Assembly: GCA_963575745.1 (NCBI GenBank)
Contig: CAUYUJ010015024.1
Span: forward strand, 124,001-188,000
Direction: 5' to 3'
Length of the DNA: 64,000 nucleotides
Source: Prorocentrum cordatum
Taxonomy: Eukaryota; Sar; Dinophyceae; Prorocentrales; Prorocentraceae
The position numbers and the translations under genes are program-made. This document shows, piece after piece, positions 32,457 through 42,109 of the stretch (the first letter of the stretch is position 1; every line of letters begins with the position of its first letter). The notes beneath the pieces were generated by a model that was not told where the DNA came from, did no database searches, and was given only the letters and a program-made list of their open reading frames with translations.

Positions 32457-33245
32457 ATGGATCAGGCCACAAGGGCATCGCTGGCAGTCCAGCGCATCGA
32501 TGACCTCGACGAGGAGCAGCTGCTGCAGTTGACGACGAAGATCGACCAGGCCGACCAGGGGGTGAGGATTGGCCTCGCCAGTCTGCAGGCGCGGCAGCTG
32601 CTTGCGCAGAGGGAGGCCATGGAGAAAGCCCAGCAGGAGGCTCCAGCAAGCGGCGGCGCCATGTCAAGCGGCGATCCACGCGGCGCAGGTGGCGAGCCAA
32701 GCGGCGCCGAGCCAATTGGCGGGCCAGGCGGCGAGCCAAGCGGCGCCGAGGCAAGCGAGCCAAGCAGCGCCGAGGCAAGCGGCGAGCCAGGCAGCGGCAC
32801 GTCAAGCGACGACGCGCCATTGGTGGCGCCGAGCCAGTCGGCGGAGAGCCAGGAGGCGGGGAGCCAGGCCGCGGTGCACCTGGGCGGCAGCGCAGGTGGC
32901 GGCGAGGGCGGCGCGGCCGCAGCGGCAGTGGGCGGCGTTGAGGCAGGCGGCGCCGGGGCCAGCGGCGTCGTCGACGCCGCAGCCCCCTCTGCGCCTACGA
33001 CGCCTGTCAAGCATTCGACGCGCTGGAGCCGCAAGCCCACGGTTCAGGCCAGCGCCGCGCAGCCAGCCAGGCCCTGGGATCCGAGTGTCACCAGCAGCGC
33101 CCAGTCCTTCGCCGACACCTTGTCAGCAGAGCTCGAGCTCGAGGAGAGCCTCTACACCCAAACATCGCCGCGCCATGAGAATCCTCTCATGGCGGAGGAG
33201 GGCTCATCGGCTCAACGGAGAGCCTGGTCAACGCACGCGCGTTGA
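32457..33245 (+). CDS. Gly/Ser/Ala-rich protein with E-P-S-G-A-E repeats
   Basis: The frame is open from 32373, but the first ATG is at 32457 (M-D-Q-A-T-R-A-S). Upstream codons from the CAG at 32370 may also be translated if an upstream exon supplies the start. The first 90 residues look helical (L-A-V-Q-R-I-D-D-L-D-E-E-Q-L-L-Q-L); the middle is repeated G-G-E-P-S-G-A-E units; the C-terminal part has H-S-T-R-W-S-R-K-P-T-V-Q. The last 20 codons after about 33180 are palindrome-repeat sequence and probably not coding. Its neighbour 33412 may be the next exon of the same gene. Confidence 0.5.
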   Translation: MDQATRASLAVQRIDDLDEEQLLQLTTKIDQADQGVRIGLASLQARQLLAQREAMEKAQQEAPASGGAMSSGDPRGAGGEPSGAEPIGGPGGEPSGAEASEPSSAEASGEPGSGTSSDDAPLVAPSQSAESQEAGSQAAVHLGGSAGGGEGGAAAAAVGGVEAGGAGASGVVDAAAPSAPTTPVKHSTRWSRKPTVQASAAQPARPWDPSVTSSAQSFADTLSAELELEESLYTQTSPRHENPLMAEEGSSAQRRAWSTHAR

Positions 33246-33335
33246 CCGTGCGTTGACCCGATGACCTGGTCATCGCACGTGCGTTGACCGTGCGTTGACC
33301 CGATGACCTAATCATCGCACGTTGACCCGATGACT
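33205..33335. repeat. GTTGACC minisatellite with two near-palindrome copies
   Basis: Near-palindromes lie at 33227-33248 (GGTCAACGCAC/GCGCGTTGACC) and 33269-33290 (GGTCATCGCAC/GTGCGTTGACC), separated by CGTGCGTTGACCCGATGAC units that also recur after them. A (TCC)n tract and CCCCGCAG (33395-33402) follow, directly before the 33412 ATG. Confidence 0.8.
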
Positions 33336-33411
33336 CCTCTTCCTCCTCCTCCTCCTCCTCCTCCTCCTCCTCTTCGATTCCTCAACTTTGGCCGCCCCGC
33401 AGGCGTCTGGC

Positions 33412-34978
33412 ATGTCCAACCTTAAGGATGAGAAGGCTTTCGCGGAGAAGCTCGCGAGCGTCTTCCACTCACCCGGGCGGAAGTCGTACCTTGACTCCCA
33501 GGAGGACGGCGCTGACCCGATGGGCTTCGAGATCGACGAGACCTGCAATAACGGCACCTTTTGGAAGCAGATGCGCGACGCTGAGTTCAAGTTCGGCACC
33601 GAGGGCAAGGCAGGCAATCCTCCTGCTGGACGCTGGCAGAGGCATATCAATGGCAGCAGCAAGCAATCGCAGAAGGACAGGGCGGACTACGCGACCCTCC
33701 AAGGGAAACCAGATCGGCAAGAGGCGTTCAGGGCCAAGTGGCTCAAGGAGAAATATTGCGAGTGGGTCATGGAGAAGACCCTCGCGAAGAACTACAAGAA
33801 GCGCGAGTACTCGGACGGCAGGTACCTGTGCGCCAACAGGATCATCGCGGAGGAGGGCGGCGGGCGCCAGGGCAAGCTGAACGCCGCCAACTACGCTTTG
33901 CGATGCTTGGCCATGGGCCATCCGTGGGCACCAGGGCTTGTAAACACACTTCCTGGCAACTTTTCTCGGAGGAGGTGGACGAGCGTTTAACGGGGGGGAG
34001 CTTCGGGTGAGGAGGGATGGAGGAGGAGGGGGAGGAGGAGGGCGACGAGGAGGGGGCAGGAGGATGAGTCCTCAGGCAAAGTGGTGCGAGTGGCGCAAGG
34101 ACATCCTCTTCTTGTGCAACGTCGAGGGCGTGTCGGGGGACCTGGAGGAGGTGTGGTCCCTCACGAAGAAGTGGTTCAAGGAGGGCGACAACAAGACGAA
34201 CCTCGCTGACGCCATGGGCACGCTCCAGGCTCAGATGGGCGAGATGCGGCAGCAGGAGAATGTGAGAAATCAGCAGGCGGCCACTGCTGCGATCGCGGCC
34301 ATCGAGTCGAAGGAGGCAGCCGCCGCGCAGGCGATCGCCGCAGCCGCAGCTGGGCAGGCGACCATCGCAGCCGCGGCCGCGGGGTCCGAGGCAGGTGGAG
34401 GCAAGTCCACTGGCGAGACAGGCACAGCCGCGCCGAAAGCAGGCGCGAAAAGAAAGGCCCGTGGCACCGAGACTGCACCTGGCCCAGAAGAGCCGCCTGC
34501 TACGAGGCAGAAGAAGGAGCAGACACCCCTCCAGATGAAGATGGCCGCGGCGAAGACGACCAAGCTCAACTACAGCCTGGCCACTGCGAGCTGCATCTCG
34601 ATCAAGGCGGAGATCCAGAAGGCGATCGGAGAGTGGGCCTACTTCAACAACTCGGATGCGCAGAAGGCGCTCGTCGAGGCCGAGGAGAAGCTGATGCCGG
34701 CTATCCGCGAGAACGACAGGTTTGGGAAGTTCACCAGCAAGGAGCTGACCACCGTGGCCGCCTGTGCAAAGACGGGCAAGCAGGAGAAGGAGTTCGAGGT
34801 GCAGCTGAAGAAGTTCGTGGACACGATCGGCCCCCTCATCATCGAGCTCCAGTCGGAGTCGCGCTTGCTCAGCGCCGCCCACCAGGCTCGCGGGAACGAG
34901 AAGCAGAAGATCCAGAAGGAGAAGGCCCCCGCTACTGCCAAGGACGGCGCGAAGAAGAGGAAGCGCCAGGGGTCGTGA
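33412..34978 (+). CDS. Two-exon lysine-rich dispersed-family protein
   Basis: The segment from 33403, right after (TCC)n and CAG, reads A-S-G then ATG at 33412 (M-S-N-L-K-D-E-K). Coding runs to about 33930, shifts one frame, and reads S-W-Q-L-F-S-E-E-V-D-E-R-L-T-G-G to 34006. A GTGAGG...GGGCAG interval of 53 bp (34007-34059) can be removed to give S-F-G-R-M-S-P-Q-A-K-W in frame. The second exon (34060-34978) contains W-C-E-W-R-K-D-I-L-F-L, an Ala-rich helix and a K/R-rich tail with K-R-K-A-R and K-K-R-K-R nuclear-localisation-like motifs. The order resembles the 13541 gene. Likely nuclear and nucleic-acid associated, by composition only. Confidence 0.55.
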
Positions 34979-35089
34979 TGGACTACTGCGCCGACCTCCT
35001 CGAGTGGGTGCCTGTATGTGGCAACTCGTGGGCTCAGGCATGCCAGCGGAATCCACATCCTCCTCTTCCTCACCCCTGTCATCCAAGTT

Positions 35090-35300
35090 ATCCTCCGCCT
35101 CCTCCTCCTCCTCCTTCTCCTTCTCCTCCTCCTCCTCCTCCTCCTCCTCCTCCTCCTCCCCGTACTCCTGCATCCCCTGCCCCTCGAGAGCCTTCCCCTT
35201 TCCGTCATTCATCCTCAACCGTTCGCTCCTCCTCCTCCTCCTCCTCCTCCTCCTCCTCCTCCCACGTCCTCCTCCTCCTCCTCCTCGCCCTCCATCTCTC
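35090..35300. repeat. (TCC)n tracts
   Basis: Two CTCCTC tracts (about 35095-35160 and 35228-35287) flank a short unique segment. They create Ser/Pro/Leu frames (plus) and Glu/Arg frames (minus) that I reject as genes. Confidence 0.9.
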
Positions 35301-35339
35301 AATCCTCATCCTGATCCTCGCAACGTTGTCCCCCCCCGA

Positions 35340-36430
35340 GGGCGAGTGGAGTTGCCTCGCGAGGGCGATCGTGGAGGTGGGGCGGCCGACGCTGCGGCTG
35401 GGGCGCTGCAGGTCCTCCTCCTCCTCCTCAATCCCCTCGCCCCCCTCCCCCTCGTCAGAAAGTCCAGCCCAGACCAGGAAATCCCAAGCGCGCGGTGGAA
35501 ATCCAGGGCGCGCGCGGTGCGCGCCCTGGATTTTCGCGCCCGGCACGGGCAGACGGGCCCCCGCGGCCGAGACTGAGCGTTGACCGACCCCCCGTTGACC
35601 CCCGTTGACCGCCCATTAAACGCTATATATATATATATATATATATACAAGTCAACGGTCAATGGGTCAGCGTTGACCGACCGTTGACCCGTTGACCGTT
35701 GACTGGGCGGGCCCCCACGTTGTCCGTTGACCACTTTCCTGTGTTCGTTCGATGGTGCACCTGGTTTCCCTGAGCCGCAGGGTCGAACTGGGGAAGGAAG
35801 AGAGAGAAGGGGGACGGGGGAGGAGGAGGGAGGGGGGAAGGGAGCAGGAAAGGTGGGAGGGAGGAGGGAGGAGAACGATAGAGGACCGAGGATTCTGAAA
35901 CTCCCGAGGTCTGACCAGGTGCTGCACATCGTGCCTGGCCCTCTTTTGAGTTTAATTTGCTGCGCTGGCCTCGAGCGACGCTGGACGTTGCAATGCTGAT
36001 AAGGAGGGGGATGGGCACCCGGCAGATCGTGGCCCGTTGCTCGTTAACGGGCCCCTCGGGCCTGTTCGAGATCCGATTCGGTGGTCCGTGGGCCGCGGGG
36101 GGAGGGTAAGTGGAGGAGTACAAGCAACCGAAGCAGTGCAGAGCGCAAGGCGATTCCTTGTGCACGTGGCGACGCACGCCGAGCACCCATGCCAACCCTT
36201 TAGCCAATTGTTATTGACGGTTGTCTTGGGTTCATTTGCGCATTAGTGAGATCGATCGAGTGGGGTCGATCGTCGAAGGTTGGGGGGGGGGGGTGAGATC
36301 GAAGTGGAACATGTAAATTGGAAACGCGTGTGTGCACATCGCTATATGCCAACATCGAACTCGCGCAGGCATGCGTGCTCGAGCAGCGGATTATTTTTTC
36401 CGCGCGCTGGCGTTGAATAGCTGCCCGGCC
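35340..36430. other. Spacer; GTTGACC repeats and (TA)n, no gene recognised
   Basis: Around 35575-35705 a set of GTTGACC/GGTCAACG words flanks a (TA)n run at about 35622-35647. A shorter palindrome, GGTCAGCGTTGACC, sits near 35666. The rest is purine-rich (35790-35880) or mixed without coding support. Confidence 0.5.
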
Positions 36431-36435
36431 CCGCA

Positions 36436-38690
36436 ATGGCATCATCAAGAGTACGGAAAGGCAAGGTGAGACGTTGCACGTATGTAGATATGGAGCAGTA
36501 CGTACCAGTATACGAGCAGGAGGAATTCAATGCGCATGTCACAACAATGCGGAAGGCGGGTGCCGATCTATTGCGGCATTTTGAAGAGCTTTACGCTGTC
36601 GGCAAGATCAGCGCCCAAGACTTTGCTGTATCTTGCCACCTTGCCTTTGAGGCAGGATGCTTCGGTGGCGACTTTCTGAAGTATTCCCAACCTCCTGGGC
36701 TCCTAAGCGGCAGGTACCAGCAATACCTCGACGCCCAGCTTCAAGGAACAAACCTACATGCATACATAGATGTACCGAGGTCTCTACCGAGGAAAGGCTT
36801 GTCCGACACGATATCATTGCAAGTGGCTCTTGCGTTTGAGAGTATTGCAGAGGAGTTGCGAGACCAGCCCAGCCTCTTCGCCGATTGCAATTCTAAAGTG
36901 TGGCCCCCGTGCGTTCGCGATCACCCTGTGGCCAAGCGCTGCAAACGCTGAGCAGTTGACTCGGCTTATGTCACTTGCTTTATACACTGACGGGGTCAGG
37001 TATCAGAGCCCTACTAGTTCCAATTGTGATAGCATGACTGGGGTGTGGTTGGTAAATATGTTTTCGGAGAAGAAGCATTTGGTGGACACGCGGCGTGCAG
37101 GTATAAATTGTCGATGTGGGTGTAAAGGGTGGCATTCTAACTGGGTGGTTCTGCGATATCTTAGGTACGTTTTATAAGCAATGGAGCTTGGGAAACGGCC
37201 AGAGGTGGACATGCATGGAAAACCGTGGCCAGAAGACCATGTCATGGCACGTATGCTGTCGGCGCACGGCCGTGGCCTGGGCTTCATCGGGGCAACGTGC
37301 TGGGTCAAGGGGGATCTCATGGACGTGCATAAAACCCACGGGCTCCCAGCAGTTTCGGCTACAATGAGTGGCCATGGGAAGCGGTCCGCGACGGTGAGTA
37401 TGAATCATTTTGCCGCTCGTGCGAGCACGTCGTTCACGTGCCTGACAATGAGGCCCTGCAGATTGTGTCGAAGTCGATCGAGTTCAAAAAAATGTGAAAA
37501 TGTATGGCCCCACCCTTGTACGCGATCTAGGTGTGTTGAAGAAAGGCGACACCTTGACTTCGTCTGATGCGTCGCAGAACCCACAAGATTTTCACAATTC
37601 CAAGACCCCAACAAACTTTGTGATCTGGCGGGGGCAGACATCTGGAGTAGGTAAGCAACCGAGCGGGCTTGTGCGGCACAGGAACCCGATATTCTGTGCT
37701 GAGACAGGAATGCAGCCTCACAGGGCTTGCGCTGTGGATTTGATGCACACGCTATGTTCAGGGATCGTCTGGCGGCTCTTAAGCGCTATCTTGTGGCGGG
37801 CCATCCTGGCAAACCCTTGGAAACTGTTCGGGGACAAAAATACGAAGATCGAATCAGCAGCGAAAAAGATCAGAAACATGATCTTCGAGTGGCAAGATCG
37901 TGAACGCATGCCCTGGGCTGATCGGCTCGGTGACCTCACTCTGAGTACTTTGGGGGGTATGCCGAAGGAGAAGTCTACCGTAAGAGGTGCGCATGTAGGA
38001 CAGGTCGTGAGGTTGACGGCCCACGAGTCGTTGATCGCTCTGCACTTTGCTATTCACGTGGGGAACACATACAAACACATCACCCCTGAAGGCGAGCATT
38101 TGATGGGTTCAGCGGCCGCCCTGTGGGAATTCTACAGCTCCTTGAACAGACACCCTGCAGTTGTCCCCGACCCTGCCATACCTCAGCTTTGTGATTTGAT
38201 GCGCACGTGCTTGTTGAGGGCCAAGCAGGCTGGCGTCCACGAGGTTCCGAAGTTTCATTTCGCCGCGCATTTAGCCCAAAGGCAAGGGGGGTGCCAAATA
38301 CTTGCCCAGCCCCACCCCTTCGGTAGAGGCGGAGGCGGGGACGGTGAACGCGCGCGGGCGGGGTGGGGAGAGGGGAGAGAGGCAAACGACATAGCAGGTG
38401 GAGGAGGGGGAGCGAACAACAGCCAGGTGGAGGTGGTGGAGGAGGTGGATGAGGACATGGAAGACGAGAAAAAGGACGGGCAAAGAGTTACCGCGGCAGG
38501 ATCATATACCAAGGAAATCCAGTTTTGCACGCGGTGTGGACTGGCGAAAACATCAATTTGGCATTTCACACTGTGGCAGAACACGCGCGCCAGCAGAAGT
38601 TCGAGTATCGGATTTTCACACAGTTGAACATCATAGCTAATCTAAGCTTGGACCGCAGGCTTTACTCTCCCAAGTTTTACTGACGCCGCC
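36436..38690 (+). pseudogene. Transposase-like gene, second copy, frameshifted
   Basis: Starts M-A-S-S-R-V-R-K-G-K at 36436 and runs to a stop at 36951. The paralogous order then continues in changing frames. L-Y-T-D-G-V-R-Y with D-S-M lies near 36980-37040, followed by a C-R-C-G-C-K-G-W cluster, then F-C-R-S-C-E-H-V-V-H-V-P near 37405. V-D-L-M-H-T-L-C-S-G (the D-x2-H motif) lies near 37735, H-F-A-A-H-L-A-Q-R near 38260, and G-N-P-V-L-H-A-V-W-T-G-E-N from 38514. A 227-bp G-rich interval bounded by CAAGG on both sides splits the last two. At least four frame changes make it non-functional. It matches the 15268 gene in motif order, so both probably derive from the same mobile family. Confidence 0.55.
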
Positions 38691-38700
38691 CAAGCCTCAC

Positions 38701-39797
38701 AACTTAGCCGCCCCCTCGTGGCTGAACGACGTTTGCCAGAGGATATGCGACGCGCATGGGCTCCCTGATAATGCTGCAGACGACCGTGATGCATTTGATG
38801 CGGGCACTCTGGTTGCTGTGGTAGCGAACGAGGTCGAGCGCGGTGATAAACGCTGTTCTGGTCCCTTCCCTTGTCCTGGATGCTCCCAGAACACGGGCGC
38901 CCCCACCGCAGACTTCCATGTCAATCTCACGTTGCTTCACCTTGTCCCTTAAAGGGGAAATCGGGAACAACATAAGATTGGCATGGAACTCTCTTTATCT
39001 CTCTCTCTCTCTCTCCCTCTCTCTTTTTGCATGCACTTCCGCAGGCTAGCTCGTGGGATATCATTCGAAACCTGAACCTCCTGCTCTTGTTTGGTGGCGA
39101 GGCCAAGGCCGCGCGCATCTGTAATTACGAGACGGTGATGTTCGCCTACACGTTTGATGTGATTAATCACCACCACCAGAACATTAATACTCTGAGGGGG
39201 GCGTTGCTGGCAGCATACTATGTGCACATGATGGCGCCAAAGGGCGTGGTCTGGGCCAGTCCAGAATGCAAAACTTGGCTGTCATTTCTGTGCAGAGCTA
39301 CCTATCAACGCTGCGCGGCTGGCCATTCTGTTTTGGGCAATGGTAAGAAACGCAAGGCTGAGTCTGCCAACAAGAGTTCACTGGTGATGGCACGGTTGTT
39401 TAACGTGTGCACGCTGCGATCAGTTTATTTCGCAGTGGAGCAACCAATGAATAGCTTGCTGTTCAAGACGCCATGGTTGGCAGACGCCTTCATCACGGCG
39501 AAAGCCCATCGTTTCCTCACATCTCTCGGCCAATTCGGCGGCAAGAGCTGCAAACCAGTGGAAGTGTTCGCATCGATGCCTCTGCATACCTGCCAGCAAT
39601 TTCTAATTAAGAAGATCAGGAGAAATGGGTGTTCTTACATCCCACTTACTAGGACATGCAAGCGTGGCCATATTTCTGGGAGAGTGAAGCAGACGCGTGC
39701 TTCGCAAGTGTATCCTACTATGTTTGCGCGCGCCATTGTTGACGCTACACTCGCGGGGTTTAAATTCCCTGGCCGCCGCTCTTGGGATCGCGGGTAA
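38701..39797 (+). CDS. Methyltransferase-like protein (P-x-C and E-Q-P motifs)
   Basis: A first segment (38701-38950) reads N-L-A-A-P-S-W-L-N-D-V-C-Q and ends near a (CT)n tract at 38996-39026 followed by CCGCAG (39044), a strong acceptor. The main segment to 39797 reads G-V-V-W-A-S-P-E-C-K-T-W, then V-Y-F-A-V-E-Q-P-M-N-S-L-L and near the end R-A-S-Q-V-Y-P-T-M-F-A-R-A-I. This order (P-C loop, E-N/Q-P..S strand, Q-V-Y-P helix) is what I recall for a dinoflagellate family with a C5-methyltransferase-like fold. Here PPC is changed to PEC and ENV to EQP, so catalysis is doubtful. The same three motifs occur in the first methyltransferase-like domain of the 45-56 kb element. Confidence 0.5.
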
Positions 39798-39984
39798 TCC
39801 ACGACCAAAACCGTTGCGACGTTTTCGGGATGCATGCGAAAACAAATAGGATGGAGAGGGTGGCGAGGAAGGGGGCGAGTACGATGATTGAGGACAAGGA
39901 GATGGCGGGGGAGTCAGAAGAGGAAGGAGGAGAAGGGCGGACGGGCGGACAAGACGACGGAAGTACGAATAAGGGCGGGAACGG

Positions 39985-40190
39985 ACGAGGGGGTCAATGG
40001 GTCAATGGGTGGTCAACGCACGTGCGATGACCTCGTAGCCCCCAGGTGCTTGGAAGGTTTGGACAGAAGTCGCTGAGGGGGTCAATGGGTCAATGGGTGG
40101 TCAACGCAGGTGCGATGACCTCGTAGCGCCCGTGTGATCAGGAGGTTTGGACGGAGGTCACTGCGGGGGTCAATGGGTCAGACCTCGTAG
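39985..40190. repeat. 88-bp tandem repeat with near-palindromes
   Basis: The unit GGGGGTCAATGGGTCAATGG then GTGGTCAACGCACGTGCGAT recurs at about 39990 and 40078, with a third partial unit at about 40164. Near-palindromes lie at 40011-40032 and 40099-40120. Each unit ends GACCTCGTAGC(C/G)C. Confidence 0.85.
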
Positions 40191-40655
40191 CGCACGGGGT
40201 TCTCACAAAACATGGAGAGGAGAGCCTGCCCCCCCCCTCCTGCAGTGCCGCAGGTTTCGCAGCCCACGAAGAGCGGAGGGGCATGGGCCCAGACATCCAA
40301 AGTCTTGATTTTATCAAGTCGCCTCAAACGTAATGATATTGAGTGATGGTTCTGGTATTTTTCAAACGCGTTGATATTGAGCGAGATGTATTGTTTTCTC
40401 TGAATATGCTTTGATGGTTTGCCATATGTTTTGATTTTTGTGGCTTGGGATACTTGAGGTCCAACCGCGGCACGATCGAGGCACTAAGCAGATCCCCTGG
40501 GCACTCTTGCACCCTTGCCCCGGACACAGAAAACAATAAAGCATCCTTGCTTCTGGCACTCTGGCAGGATCCTTTGGTTTACCAGAGAAAAATCTTAAGA
40601 TTTTGATAAAACGTCATCTTGGACACCCAAGGGCTTGCGTCCTTACCCAGTGGCC
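40190..40655. other. Spacer, no gene seen
   Basis: Moderately AT-rich sequence with no coding support. A CAATAAAGC word at about 40533 resembles a poly(A) signal but has no gene in front of it. Confidence 0.5.
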
Positions 40656-40657
40656 AT

Positions 40658-40702
40658 CCGTAGGCATTTCGGCTCGGACAACTTAAGCTTTGGCTCAGGC
40701 GC
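40658..40702 (+). other. Tandem spliced-leader relics upstream of 40709 gene
   Basis: CCGTAGGCATTTCGGCTCGGA (one base per mismatch: 16 of 21 match the leader) starts at 40658. A second partial copy, CTTTGGCTCAGG, lies at 40688-40699. Two stacked leader tails directly before an ATG are the expected footprint of repeated trans-splicing and retroposition. Confidence 0.65.
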
Positions 40703-40708
40703 GTGCAC

Positions 40709-41530
40709 ATGCATCCGCTCCTTTACGACCTGAGGGAGGAGCGATACGATCCAGTGTTCAACCCCTTATTGCAGTGCTGGACATATGCGTGGATCACCGA
40801 CGACGGCGACGGAGTAGAATGGTTGACCGCCCCCGTCTGGCAGTACCGCTACCGCCAGAGGCAAGCAGCACGCGGCCGATCTTCTCGAGAACCCTCGACT
40901 CGATCGCCCAGCCCTGCTCATGATCGCGACGAGCAGGCGGCCGACATCGAGGGCGATGCACTCCGACGCTCGATCGCCACCATGGTGGCGGACGACGCGA
41001 TCGAGCGCGACGCAGTGCAGGCGGACGACGCGATCGAGCACGACGCAGAGCAGGCAGCCATGCATGTCGAGGGCGACCAGGCGGACGACGCGATCGAGCG
41101 CGACGCAGAGCAGGCGGCCATGCATGTCGAGGGCGACGCAGAGCAGGCGGACGACGCGATCGAGCACGACGCAGAGCAGGCCGATGCAGCGGCCAATGTC
41201 GAGGGCGACGCAGAGCAGGCGGCCAAGAGTGACGAGGGCAACAGCGCAGCAGGCGGCCTTGCGTCGCGCTCTGCAGAGCGCGACGCCGCAGAGCACGCCG
41301 ATGCAGCGGCCAACGGCGAGGCCTTGCTCACGGACGACAGGGGCGACGAGGAGCACGCGGCGCGGACGACAGCGGCGACGAGGAGCACGCGACGTCGGTG
41401 GAGGCGCGGGGTCCTCGGCGAGGGCATCGCGGTGCAGCCATCGGAGTGGGGCGCGGTCATCGACGTCGATGACAGCGCCCCCTTCATGGAGGCGGCCATC
41501 GACGTCGAGGACAGCGACGCCGACGTCTGA
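40709..41530 (+). CDS. Acidic protein with Asp-Asp-Ala-Ile-Glu repeats
   Basis: ATG at 40709 (M-H-P-L-L-Y-D-L-R), the first ATG after the leader relics; 273 codons plus stop. The N-terminal 55 residues are globular-looking (W-T-Y-A-W-I-T-D-D-G-D-G-V-E-W). Residues 80-180 are tandem units of the type A-D-D-A-I-E-H-D-A-E-Q-A and A-A-M-H-V-E-G-D, encoded by near-identical 36-60 bp DNA repeats. The C-terminus ends E-D-S-D-A-D-V. There is no known domain. The first segment resembles a substrate-binding module, but I cannot name it. It is probably a retroposed gene that kept its frame. Confidence 0.6.
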   Translation: MHPLLYDLREERYDPVFNPLLQCWTYAWITDDGDGVEWLTAPVWQYRYRQRQAARGRSSREPSTRSPSPAHDRDEQAADIEGDALRRSIATMVADDAIERDAVQADDAIEHDAEQAAMHVEGDQADDAIERDAEQAAMHVEGDAEQADDAIEHDAEQADAAANVEGDAEQAAKSDEGNSAAGGLASRSAERDAAEHADAAANGEALLTDDRGDEEHAARTTAATRSTRRRWRRGVLGEGIAVQPSEWGAVIDVDDSAPFMEAAIDVEDSDADV

Positions 41531-41636
41531 GGTTTCACTTTTTCATTCTCCCTCAGACTTCCCTCCTCCCCCCTCCTGTATCCGCCTCTTCCCTCGTCAG
41601 CGTCTGAAATATTCACTATCGTCCGTGTGCCCGGCG

Positions 41637-41850
41637 ATGAGGGTCAATGCGCGTGCGTTGACCTGCCGTTGACCCGATGACCTCCTCCTCCTCCTCCTCC
41701 TCCTCCTCCTCTTCTTCTTCTTCTTCCTCCTCTCCAACTATCAGGCCTCCAATCAAATAATGGTCAGCGTGCAGACGTTGGGGGTCAACGCACGTGCGCT
41801 GACCTGCCGTTGACCCGATGACCCCCTCCTCCTCCCAGTCTGCAGGCCAG
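41637..41850. repeat. Near-palindrome copies 7 and 8 with pyrimidine tracts
   Basis: GGTCAATGCGC/GTGCGTTGACC at 41642-41663 and GGTCAACGCAC/GTGCGCTGACC at 41783-41804. Both are followed by CTGCCGTTGACCCGATGACC and then a (TCC)n/(TTC)n tract ending in CAG (41755-41758 and 41843-41847). A possible 50-codon frame starts at 41949 (M-A-T-D-A-N-Q-N) downstream. Confidence 0.8.
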
Positions 41851-42109
41851 CGGCAATTCCTGTCCTCCACGGGAGGTCGAGACAAATCTTCTGGGATGAC
41901 TTCTCTGGGAGGGGGCGTGATCACAAATGCCTCCGATGCTGCATGAAAATGGCGACTGATGCGAATCAGAATGCGGCGCCTCGAAGACCGCGCCCCGCTG
42001 GGCCTCCCAAGCACCCGCGGCAATTCCGCAGTTCCCAGCCCCAGGGATCTTGTTCTCAAAACGGGGGGGCTCGAGGAGGGAATGAGCACAGAAAAACTTA
42101 ATATTATAT

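Noticed and set aside
34980-35583. Ser/Pro-rich and Glu/Arg-rich frames on both strands
   Set aside because: Pure translation of (TCC)n tracts.
40533-40541. CAATAAAGC as a poly(A) signal
   Set aside because: No gene ends upstream, and dinoflagellates do not show strong use of AATAAA.
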